Assembly: GCA_009787745.1 (NCBI GenBank)
Contig: WQST01000035.1
Span: 1-15,173, forward strand
Length of the DNA stretch: 15,173 nucleotides
Direction of reading: 5' to 3'
Source: Lachnospiraceae bacterium
Lineage (GTDB): Bacteria > Bacillota > Clostridia > Lachnospirales > Lachnospiraceae
Part shown: piece after piece, positions 1 to 6,803 of the stretch
Numbering within the stretch: position 1 is the stretch's first letter
How the letters are laid out: the number at the start of each line of letters is the position of its first letter
Notes under the pieces: generated by a model
Told to the model about the DNA's origin: nothing
What the model saw: the letters and a program-made list of their open reading frames with translations, nothing else
Database searches by the model: none
Program-made: the position numbers and the translations under genes

Positions 1-1590
1 GCACCCTTCACCAATATTACCTTAGACTGGACCGTACCTTCTGATTTAGCATCACTTCGCGCCATCGTCGGCGGAGCGGAAATGGATTTTTACTACCGCG
101 ATTGCAAAAAAGAAATGGACATGATTAATAAAGCCTTTATCGAAACAATGATTGAGGGCGATGCACACGGCCGCGGTTTCCAGTACCCGATTCCGACTTA
201 TTCGATTACCCGCGATTTTGACTGGTCGGATAATGAAAACAACCGTCTTTTATTCGAAATGACCGCTAAGTACGGTACCCCATATTTTTCGAATTATATT
301 AATTCCGATATGGAACCGAGTGATGTCCGCAGTATGTGTTGCCGTTTGCGCCTAGATTTACGCGAACTCCGCAAAAAAACAGGCGGTTTCTTCGGCTCGG
401 GTGAAAGCACGGGATCGATTGGCGTTGTGACCATCAATATGCCGCGGATTGCTTATCAATCAGCGAACAAAGACGATTTCTTCCGCCGCCTTAACCGCAT
501 GATGGATATTTCCGCCCGCTCCCTCCATGTCAAACGTGAAGTAATCAGTAAACTAATGGCGGAAGGGCTTTACCCCTACACCCAAAAGTACCTTGGTTCT
601 TTTGACAATCATTTTTCGACCATTGGCTTAATCGGGATGAGCGAAGTCGGTCTTAATGCGAATTGGATACGCGCCGATATGACAGATAAGAAAACACAGG
701 AATTTACCCGTGAAGTACTTAACCATATGCGGAACCGCCTGAGCGATTATCAGGAAGAATACGGCGAACTTTATAATTTGGAAGCAACTCCCGCCGAAAG
801 TACCACCTATCGCTTGGCAAAGCATGATAAGAAAAAGTGGCCCGCCATCAAATCCGCAGGAAAAGTCGGTGATGTTCCGTATTATACGAACTCTTCGAAT
901 TTACCCGTTGACTATACCAGCGATATTTTCGATGCCCTGGATATTCAGGACGGAATCCAGACATTATATACATCAGGAACCGTTTTCCACGCCTTTTTGG
1001 GCGAGAAATTGCCCGATTGGAAAGCCGCCGCCGCTCTGATTCGGACGATTGCCGAAAATTATCACCTGCCTTACTATACGATATCGCCGACCTATTCGAT
1101 ATGTCAGGAACACGGATATTTGACGGGTGAAGTAAAGAAATGTCCGCACTGCGATAAAGATTGCGAAGTTTACAGCCGTATCACGGGATATTACCGCCCG
1201 GTCAAAAATTGGAATGACGGAAAAATGCAGGAATACCAAAACCGCATTAATTATGAACCTGAATCACAAATAAACAAGCCGGTTACAAGCATGGTAACTT
1301 TGTCAAGCACAACCGACCTTACCGATGAAGTAACCGTTTCAGTCGAAAAGCCTGAACGTATCGCCTACCTTTTCACGACCAAAACCTGCCCCAACTGCAA
1401 AATCGCCAAGGAATACTTAAGCGGTATACCATACATGACGATTGATGCCGAAGAAAATATCGAGTTAGCGGTACGCTACGGGGTTATGCAAGCGCCGACG
1501 TTCGTGGTCGTCTCAGGCGATGAAACAGAAAAGTACGTAAATGCCGCAAACATCAAGAAATATACCGAAGAAGCGCAAGTAACCGTATAA
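1..1590 (+). CDS. nrdD: Anaerobic (class III) ribonucleoside-triphosphate reductase with C-terminal redoxin domain, 5'-partial
   Basis: Glycyl-radical enzyme that reduces ribonucleoside triphosphates to deoxyribonucleotides in anaerobes. The frame is open to the first base of the window (27 codons before the first ATG at 82, including TNITLDWTVP), so the N-terminal part lies outside. Visible family marks are MCCRL at 334-348 (finger-loop cysteine region expected to carry the thiyl radical), GSIGVVTINMPRIAY near 412-456, a C-x2-H ... C-x2-C zinc-type cluster ending in CPHC at 1141-1152, and the radical-site segment SRITGYY with its glycine codon at 1186-1188. After a short linker, about 80 extra residues (from about 1347) form a glutaredoxin/NrdH-like domain with a CPNC active site at 1387-1398. 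The fusion suggests a built-in redoxin reductant rather than formate; that is inference. pyrF follows after 37 bp, probably in the same transcript. Confidence 0.95.
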   Translation, partial: APFTNITLDWTVPSDLASLRAIVGGAEMDFYYRDCKKEMDMINKAFIETMIEGDAHGRGFQYPIPTYSITRDFDWSDNENNRLLFEMTAKYGTPYFSNYINSDMEPSDVRSMCCRLRLDLRELRKKTGGFFGSGESTGSIGVVTINMPRIAYQSANKDDFFRRLNRMMDISARSLHVKREVISKLMAEGLYPYTQKYLGSFDNHFSTIGLIGMSEVGLNANWIRADMTDKKTQEFTREVLNHMRNRLSDYQEEYGELYNLEATPAESTTYRLAKHDKKKWPAIKSAGKVGDVPYYTNSSNLPVDYTSDIFDALDIQDGIQTLYTSGTVFHAFLGEKLPDWKAAAALIRTIAENYHLPYYTISPTYSICQEHGYLTGEVKKCPHCDKDCEVYSRITGYYRPVKNWNDGKMQEYQNRINYEPESQINKPVTSMVTLSSTTDLTDEVTVSVEKPERIAYLFTTKTCPNCKIAKEYLSGIPYMTIDAEENIELAVRYGVMQAPTFVVVSGDETEKYVNAANIKKYTEEAQVTV

Positions 1591-1627
1591 CAGTAACAAA
1601 AAATCATTTCTAAAACAAAGGTGATGC

Positions 1628-2563
1628 ATGATTAACACATTAGTCGCAAAAATAAAGAAAACGGGGGCGCCGATCGTAGTCGGGCTTGACCCGATGCTGA
1701 AATTCATCCCCGCGCACATATTAAAAAATGCGTTTGCCGAGCATGGCGAGACATTAGCGGGCGCGGGTGAAGCCATCTGGCAATATAATAAAGCGATCAT
1801 TGACCACATCTATGACTTAATCCCGTCAGTCAAACCACAAATCGCTATGTATGAGCAATTCGGAATTGAAGGGCTTAAAGCCTTTCACAAAACGACCGCA
1901 TACAGCAAAGAAAAAGGCTTGGTGGTAATCGGCGATATCAAGCGCGGTGATATCGGCTCGACATCCGAAGCGTATGCCGCCGCTCATCTTGGCAAGGTTA
2001 AAGTCGGGGATAATTTTTTCGCCCCCTTTGCGGAAGATTTCGTTACCGTTAATCCGTATCTGGGTTCGGATGGAGTAAAGCCCTTTATTGATGTGGCGGT
2101 GAAAGAAAACAAAGGCCTATTTGTTCTGGTCAAGACATCGAATCCTTCAAGCGGTGAATTTCAGGACAAGCTTATCGACGGGAAACCGCTCTATGAGCAT
2201 GTTGCGAAAAAAGTAGCGGAGTGGGGTAAAGATTATATTGATGCCGAAACCGGTTACAGCACAATAGGAGCGGTTGTGGGGGCAACTTATCCTGAGCAGG
2301 GTAAAGAGTTAAGAAAAATTATGCCGAACGCATATATTTTAGTCCCGGGCTACGGCGCCCAAGGCGGCAGTGCCAAAGACCTCGCCTATTTCTTTAATGA
2401 CGACGGCTTAGGCGCGATTATTAACTCATCACGCGGCATCATCCTAGCCTATCAGGAAGAGAAATACGCTAAATTCGGCAGCGAAGGCTTCGCCGAAGCG
2501 TCAAGAGCGGCGGTTATTGATATGATAGAAGATATCAGAACAGTAGTTCATTCGCTTCATTGA
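1628..2563 (+). CDS. pyrF: Orotidine 5'-phosphate decarboxylase (long, type 2 form)
   Basis: Cytosolic TIM-barrel enzyme catalysing the last step of de novo UMP synthesis, OMP to UMP plus CO2. The 311-residue length fits the longer type 2 PyrF group. VVGLDPML at residues 17-24 is the first substrate-binding strand, and GDIKRGDIGST at 102-112 contains the catalytic Asp-Lys-Asp set (D103, K105, D108). VGATYPEQ and VPGYGAQGG further on match the phosphate-binding end of the barrel. The ATG at 1628 is preceded by AAAGGTGAT at a short distance. It sits 37 bp behind nrdD, a plausible nucleotide-metabolism pairing. Its stop lies only 6 bp before the left-end repeats of the island, so the island appears to be inserted just downstream of pyrF without damaging it. 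Confidence 0.96.
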   Translation: MINTLVAKIKKTGAPIVVGLDPMLKFIPAHILKNAFAEHGETLAGAGEAIWQYNKAIIDHIYDLIPSVKPQIAMYEQFGIEGLKAFHKTTAYSKEKGLVVIGDIKRGDIGSTSEAYAAAHLGKVKVGDNFFAPFAEDFVTVNPYLGSDGVKPFIDVAVKENKGLFVLVKTSNPSSGEFQDKLIDGKPLYEHVAKKVAEWGKDYIDAETGYSTIGAVVGATYPEQGKELRKIMPNAYILVPGYGAQGGSAKDLAYFFNDDGLGAIINSSRGIILAYQEEKYAKFGSEGFAEASRAAVIDMIEDIRTVVHSLH

Positions 2564-2569
2564 AATTCG

Positions 2570-2591
2570 TTTTGGTCAACAAATGGTCAAC
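2570..2591 (+). repeat. Left-end TGGTCAAC tandem repeat, candidate attL
   Basis: Two copies of TGGTCAAC start 11 bp apart (2573 and 2584), between the pyrF stop and the integrase stop. TTTTGGTCAACAAA (2570-2583) recurs exactly at 13989-14002. The position beside the integrase 3' end is where an attachment core or arm-type integrase-binding sites are expected. Confidence 0.55.
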
Positions 2592-2594
2592 TTT

Positions 2595-3493
2595 TCAATT
2601 TTGCACAGATAGCATTGGCAGAATCTTGGTCGCGGCTTCACTTAAATGCTTATCGTTGATTCGCATTGTATGGGCATAAACGGAAAGTGTAACATTCGGT
2701 CGGCTGTGGCCTGCTCTTTTTGCGATATCCGGTATGCTGATACCTTCTTGGAGCTGCAAACTCACTGAAGTGTGGCGAAACTGATGGAGACGGATGTGTC
2801 TAAAGCCATTCGTTTTCAAGAATCGCATGAGCCATTCCCTCACCGTATAGGGCCGGATGTAATCGCCCGGCCGGTGGGATATCGTGAAAACCGCGTTTGT
2901 GCCAGCCCATTTTGAACCGTATTTCCTCATCTCGTTTAGATAAAAATCGCGATAAACAGCGAGCATATCCATCATCCTGTCATCGAGATATAACCATCTT
3001 ACACCAGCCTTCGTTTTGCTACCTTCCTTGACGTAAACACCACTCTCATCTTGTACGAAATGCCGACAAATCTGAATCCGGCCTTCACCAAAATCCACGC
3101 TATCCCATGTAAGGGCGGTAATCTCGCCGATTCGGCAGGCGGCCGTAAGCATCAGGGTAAATAAAACCTTATAGGCGAAATGCCTCTCCTTCGAGTAGAG
3201 GGCAGTGAAAAATGCTTTTAACTCTTCTTCGCTGATCGCCGTAATTTCTGCGCGTCCGCATTTGGGTGGCATAGCTGCGTTAGCATAATTACGGGGAATG
3301 ATGTTTTCCTTGAAAGCAACGGAGTTGATTTAGCAATAATACCAGCCCTGACTTTGGATTCGATTACATAATCAGCATAATCATTGAAAGTTATGTTGGA
3401 TGTAGTGGCGGTCAATTCCTCAACAGACTTCTCGAATACCGCCGCCTGCTTCCTGTTCCATGCTTCACTTTTGGCATCATCATATTTTAGTGA
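2595..3493 (-). pseudogene. Tyrosine recombinase (phage/ICE integrase), internally deleted
   Basis: Remnant of an island integrase. The 225-residue frame from the ATG at 3272 to the stop at 2595 holds a complete catalytic domain: R47 in AACRIGE, a lysine around 86-88, HQFR (H163, R166), GHS (H189) and Y199. Reading upstream in the same frame gives INSVAFKENIIPRNYA, a normal lead-in to the catalytic domain, but a TAA stands just before it (about 3337-3339). In a different frame, about 3340-3490 encodes an arm-binding-domain end (AKSEAWNRKQAAVFEKS) and the start of the core-binding domain (FNDYADYVIESKVRAG). About 100 residues that normally connect these pieces are missing, so a deletion plus frame change lies near 3322-3340. 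The true N-terminus is also lost near 3490. The catalytic domain alone could still be translated, but should not bind core DNA normally. Confidence 0.8.
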
Positions 3494-3970
3494 ATGGTTT
3501 TTGAAAACCTGTTTTCCAGTGCTGATATCGCGATGGCTGAAAACTTCGTAATGTCGGATAATACCTTGCCGGTAACGATGTTTACTGGCCGACCCCTTGT
3601 TTATGAAATAGTGTTTAGTCGGCTGTATGGCGAAAAATTTGAGTGGATGAGCGTATATTTTAAAGAACTATATCTTCATTTTGCTGCCGCTTTTCGCTAT
3701 AGTAAAACCGACGATATATCTTTAAAAAGCCTATACTCAAAAGTTGTTGATTCATTTAAGATGTACGGACTCGGTTTCCGGCTTAAAATGCTTGACAAGC
3801 CGACGTTGATATGGGATTTTTCATCCCTCAAAAATACAATCGATACGCTTTATGGCTTCTATCCGGCTGATGCTGATAGGCCATTGCGTATCTGTAAGCA
3901 TTGTGATAAAGTTTTTATCTCCCATAATTCTAAGGCAGAGTTTTGTAAAGTACCCTGCCGGAATCAATAA
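3494..3970 (+). pseudogene. Hypothetical protein with C-terminal CxxC...C zinc-finger, frameshifted
   Basis: The 158-residue frame resembles uncharacterised mobile-element proteins that carry a helical body and a C-terminal treble-clef-like finger. RPLVYEIVFSRLYGEKFE, YGLGFRLKMLDKPTLIWDF and the Cys cluster CKHCDKVF ... EFCKVPCRNQ can be read. The frame stops right after CRNQ at 3968-3970, yet the next frame over continues with NVYKSRRKQ, the usual continuation after CRNQY in this kind of protein. A one- or two-base change near 3968 has therefore removed the tail. No convincing ribosome binding site precedes the ATG at 3494, which abuts the broken end of the integrase, so the 5' end may be truncated too. 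Function unknown. It converges on the end of the NRPS operon. Confidence 0.55.
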
Positions 3971-4014
3971 TGTTTATAAGAGCAGACGGAAACAGCCCCT
4001 TTATCTTAATATAC

Positions 4015-4371
4015 TTAACCGTTACCAAAAAAAGTTATTACTGTAGTTAAATTCGCTAACACAGATAAAACCTTTTTAGAGGTATTTCCTAAGTAATTCA
4101 TATAAGACGCAAATGAATTTTTACAAGATTGCTTTGCTTCATCATTATCTGCGTTTTTTGCATTATCCAACATTGAAATAATATACTTTTTTTGTTCATC
4201 TGTAAGTTCCTCCATTGTTTTGATTAAATCAATTGCTTTTACTATTTCAATAGGAAATGTTTTAGGTGTTTCGTTATTATTTGAATTAGTGGTCACTACA
4301 TTAGTGATTACGGCTCCGTGGCCCAGATTAATAACACCATTATTATTATTCATACTGCGATACCCTTTCAT
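4015..4371 (-). CDS. Small Asn-rich protein with N-terminal GVINLG motif, last gene of the NRPS operon
   Basis: I do not recognise a family. The protein (118 residues from 4371, 112 from 4353) has an Asn-rich N-terminus around GVINLGHGAVITN (residues 12-24), then an Asn/Thr linker and a region predicted to be mostly helical (about 40-117: IEIVKAIDLIKTMEELTDEQ and onward) with one cysteine. There is no signal peptide or clear membrane span. Two starts are possible. ATG 4371 overlaps the upstream gene by 26 bp. ATG 4353, beginning MNNNNGV, overlaps it by 8 bp and has AAAGGG 9 bp upstream, so it may be the real one. Overlap with the membrane-protein gene implies translational coupling. Its N-terminal motif closely resembles the C-terminal IINFGDDSEIKN of that neighbour, which suggests the two proteins assemble together. 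A role in immunity, regulation or export of the NRPS product is only a guess. Confidence 0.7.
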   Translation of the reverse strand: MKGYRSMNNNNGVINLGHGAVITNVVTTNSNNNETPKTFPIEIVKAIDLIKTMEELTDEQKKYIISMLDNAKNADNDEAKQSCKNSFASYMNYLGNTSKKVLSVLANLTTVITFFGNG

Positions 4372-5011
4372 TTTTTATCTCTGAATCATCACCAAAGTTA
4401 ATAATTCCATCTTTATTCTTCACGGTGATACTGTTATCAATCATACTAAAATTGATTACTCCCTTCCGTTCAGTTGCCTCGTCAATAATTTCTCGCAAAT
4501 CATTTAGCGCTATTTGGCCATCTGTCCCTAATGCCGAAAAAATTTCCATGTAGCCAGAATTTAACTCAACACCTAACCCAAATCTATCAGGATAATCCCT
4601 TTTTTTAGGCGGAGCAAAAGGATAAGCACTGTCGCCTTTTTTTACTCGATATGCTATAAAGCATATTCCGGCAGCAATCAGAGCTACAATACCAAAAGAG
4701 TTAAGTTCATTACTAAGAAGAAGTGTTGCTATTAAAATTAACACCAATGTTGCAAAGAAATAAATTATTACTCTATTGTTTCTTTCTCTTTCAAAATGTT
4801 CTTTTTCTCTTTTGTACTCTTTTCTGGCTTCTTCATATTCAATGTTTCGGTATTTAAATAGGCTCGTCCTCGCGACGCTCGAAAGTTTAATTGAATTATT
4901 TTCAAAACGGATAAAATTGTCTCCGATTTTAATATTACTACTCGCATTAGGCAATTGGGCTCCTCCTTTACATATGCTGGCCATTCCCTCTTTTATATCT
5001 ATATATTTCAT
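4346..5011 (-). CDS. Two-helix membrane protein resembling DUF6232, coupled to the ACP gene
   Basis: 221 residues. An N-terminal domain (about 26-55, IKIGDNFIRFENNSIKLSSVART) resembles the first part of DUF6232-type proteins; that assignment is from memory of the family pattern. A highly charged helical stretch follows (55-80). Two hydrophobic segments (about 81-100 and 106-122) are separated by a short Asn/Glu loop, and then a cytoplasmic-type domain (140-183) contains GYMEIFSALGTDGQIALNDLREII. The tail carries two copies of a short beta-like motif, GVINFSMIDNSITVKN and GIINFGDDSEIKN. The start ATG overlaps the ACP stop as ATGA, so it is translated as part of the biosynthetic operon. Nothing marks it as an enzyme. 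It could anchor a complex at the membrane, sense envelope state, or give self-protection. The GVIN tail matches the head of the next protein. Confidence 0.75.
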   Translation of the reverse strand: MKYIDIKEGMASICKGGAQLPNASSNIKIGDNFIRFENNSIKLSSVARTSLFKYRNIEYEEARKEYKREKEHFERERNNRVIIYFFATLVLILIATLLLSNELNSFGIVALIAAGICFIAYRVKKGDSAYPFAPPKKRDYPDRFGLGVELNSGYMEIFSALGTDGQIALNDLREIIDEATERKGVINFSMIDNSITVKNKDGIINFGDDSEIKNERVSQYE

Positions 5012-5226
5012 ATCCCAACATAATTTAACACATCCTTAACCGTCTTAAGCCCGCCAATCGCACGGTCAGGTATTTCAATGTCAAAAGCTTCCTCGACATC
5101 ACAAATCATCTGAACCAACTCATAGGAGTTAATGCCCAAATCGCTCCGCAAAATCATATTTTCGGTGAGGATGAAATCTTCATCGTCGGTGTAACGCCGG
5201 ACTATTTCCTGTAATTTTTCAAGCAT
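5008..5226 (-). CDS. Free-standing acyl/peptidyl carrier protein
   Basis: 72-residue carrier protein of the ACP/PCP fold. The DLGINSYEL segment gives the phosphopantetheine attachment serine at residue 34, followed by the acidic helix II (DVEEAFDIEIPD) typical of acyl carriers. GGAGG lies 9 bp before the ATG. The gene starts 15 bp after the ligase stop and overlaps the next gene by 4 bp, so ligase, carrier and membrane protein are made together. The likely job is to hold the acyl group activated by the upstream ligase and present it to the NRPS condensation domain. No 4'-phosphopantetheinyl transferase gene is in the window, so activation must rely on one encoded elsewhere. Confidence 0.92.
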   Translation of the reverse strand: MLEKLQEIVRRYTDDEDFILTENMILRSDLGINSYELVQMICDVEEAFDIEIPDRAIGGLKTVKDVLNYVGI

Positions 5227-5241
5227 TTGCTTTTTCCTCCG

Positions 5242-6801
5242 CTATTTATATTGACGTTTTATTTTTTTGCTCGAAGTTTTTGGGAACTCTATTTCGCGAA
5301 TTACCGTTTTGTTTATATTTTTATAAGGAGCTTGCGTTTGGTTAAAACCTAAAATATCGTCATTGAGTTGGGATGCACAATCGGGATGATTGGCGATATC
5401 CAAAAATACTTCTGCGACTACAGTATCATCCTCTGCAAACACAACAACTTCTTTTATGTATTTGATATTGTTTTCAAGTGCAAATTCTAATTCTTCGGGA
5501 TTTATTTTTTTGCCGCTACTTAAAACAATTAGATTTTTCGTTCGGCCTGAAACGAATAAAAAACCATCTTCATTCACATATCCAACATCACCGGTTTTTA
5601 GCCACTCCCCATTGAACGCTTCTGATGTAGCCTGTTCGTTTTCGTAATATCCAAGCATAACATTAACGCCTTTTACGTAAACTTCACCATGACCATTTAT
5701 GTCTGGGTCTGCTATTTTTATTTCACAATTAGGTAATACCTGACCAACGCTATTATCGCAATAATAATGATTGCGATTTGATGTAACTGCGCCGGCTTCA
5801 GAAAGACCATATCCTTCCACGAATTCTATTCCGAGTTCTCTGTATCCTAATACATATTTTAAATCGATTGGCGCTCCTGCACAAAAGACGGTGGAAAGGT
5901 TTCCTCCGAATACTTCCTTTGATATTTCCACTAAACGCTCTTTACTTCGTTCTTCTCCAGCCATAGAAATAATTTGCTCATAAAAGGTTTTCACAAACAG
6001 CGGAACCATAAAAATATTTCGTGGTTTATATTTTTTCATATCGCTTGGCAACTTTTTCAAGCTATTATTAATGGCAATGGTACCCCCTTGAAGCAACATC
6101 ACCAAAGTGCCTGCATCTAATGCAAACATATGGTGCATAGGTAAAATTAACAAAAAACTTTCAGGAAAAGATACAAGATTACAGAGACCAGCAGCATTAC
6201 AAGATAAATTTTTATGCGATAACATTACTCCTTTTGCATTACCTGTTGTTCCTGAAGTATAAACAAGAACAGCGAGTTTATCATTTTCTATTGAATAATT
6301 AATAACACTTTTTTCGCCTTGATTAATCAACGCATTGCCTTGTTCAACCAATTCACATAAGCTGTTCATGCTTATATAACACCGAATAGCTGTATCACTT
6401 TCCCGTAAATGCTTTGCTACATCGCTATAAGTTTCAGAATATACAAGTATCTCCGTACCAGAATGCTTTACCAAGTTTTTAACTTCTGCTGCTGGGTACT
6501 CTTTATCAATTGGAACAATCACGTTACCACTATTGACTATAGCAAGGTAAGTCAATATCCACTCATAAGAGTTTTCACCGATTACGGCTATTTTCGTTTC
6601 CTTAATACCCATATCAAAGAAAGTCATTCCCAATGCATCGACATCAGATTTAAATTGACGGTAACTGACCTGGATGGTTTCACCTTTTCGCTCAAAGATA
6701 AAAGCGGGTTTGTTTCCGTATTTTTCAGCGGTGTGATTCACCAGTTCCTTCATGTTGCTCACCTGAGCGACTTCGTAAAGCGGATAAGATTTGTTACTCA
6801 T
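5242..6801 (-). CDS. AMP-dependent acyl ligase (fatty-acyl-AMP/CoA ligase-like) loading the free ACP
   Basis: Adenylate-forming enzyme of about 519 residues, covering a full ANL fold. Motifs counted from the ATG at 6801 are YTSGTTGNAKG at 181-191 (P-loop), GYGLSE at 330-335, TGD at 403-405, GRTKNLIVLSSGKKINPEE at 419-437 (hinge), and a C-terminal KTSSKKIKRQ with the expected catalytic lysine near 512. The overall pattern is nearer to long-chain acyl-CoA synthetases than to amino-acid adenylation domains, so a fatty or other carboxylic acid is the likely substrate. Coupling to the ACP gene suggests transfer to that carrier rather than to CoA. A TTG at 6816 would extend the frame, but the GGGAGG at 6809-6814 is placed correctly for the ATG at 6801, two bases after the NRPS stop. 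Confidence 0.9.
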   Translation of the reverse strand: MSNKSYPLYEVAQVSNMKELVNHTAEKYGNKPAFIFERKGETIQVSYRQFKSDVDALGMTFFDMGIKETKIAVIGENSYEWILTYLAIVNSGNVIVPIDKEYPAAEVKNLVKHSGTEILVYSETYSDVAKHLRESDTAIRCYISMNSLCELVEQGNALINQGEKSVINYSIENDKLAVLVYTSGTTGNAKGVMLSHKNLSCNAAGLCNLVSFPESFLLILPMHHMFALDAGTLVMLLQGGTIAINNSLKKLPSDMKKYKPRNIFMVPLFVKTFYEQIISMAGEERSKERLVEISKEVFGGNLSTVFCAGAPIDLKYVLGYRELGIEFVEGYGLSEAGAVTSNRNHYYCDNSVGQVLPNCEIKIADPDINGHGEVYVKGVNVMLGYYENEQATSEAFNGEWLKTGDVGYVNEDGFLFVSGRTKNLIVLSSGKKINPEELEFALENNIKYIKEVVVFAEDDTVVAEVFLDIANHPDCASQLNDDILGFNQTQAPYKNINKTVIREIEFPKTSSKKIKRQYK

Positions 6802-6803
6802 TG

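Noticed and set aside
3218..3415. Separate 65-residue gene upstream of the integrase
   Set aside because: Its first 30 residues are the integrase's own core-binding start, with homologous sense continuing upstream; the rest is out-of-frame sequence after the deletion.
3494..3575. Possible extension of the integrase N-terminus antisense to the zinc-finger gene
   Set aside because: The minus frame stays open there, but the plus strand gives better family-like sequence, so the integrase is taken to end near 3490.
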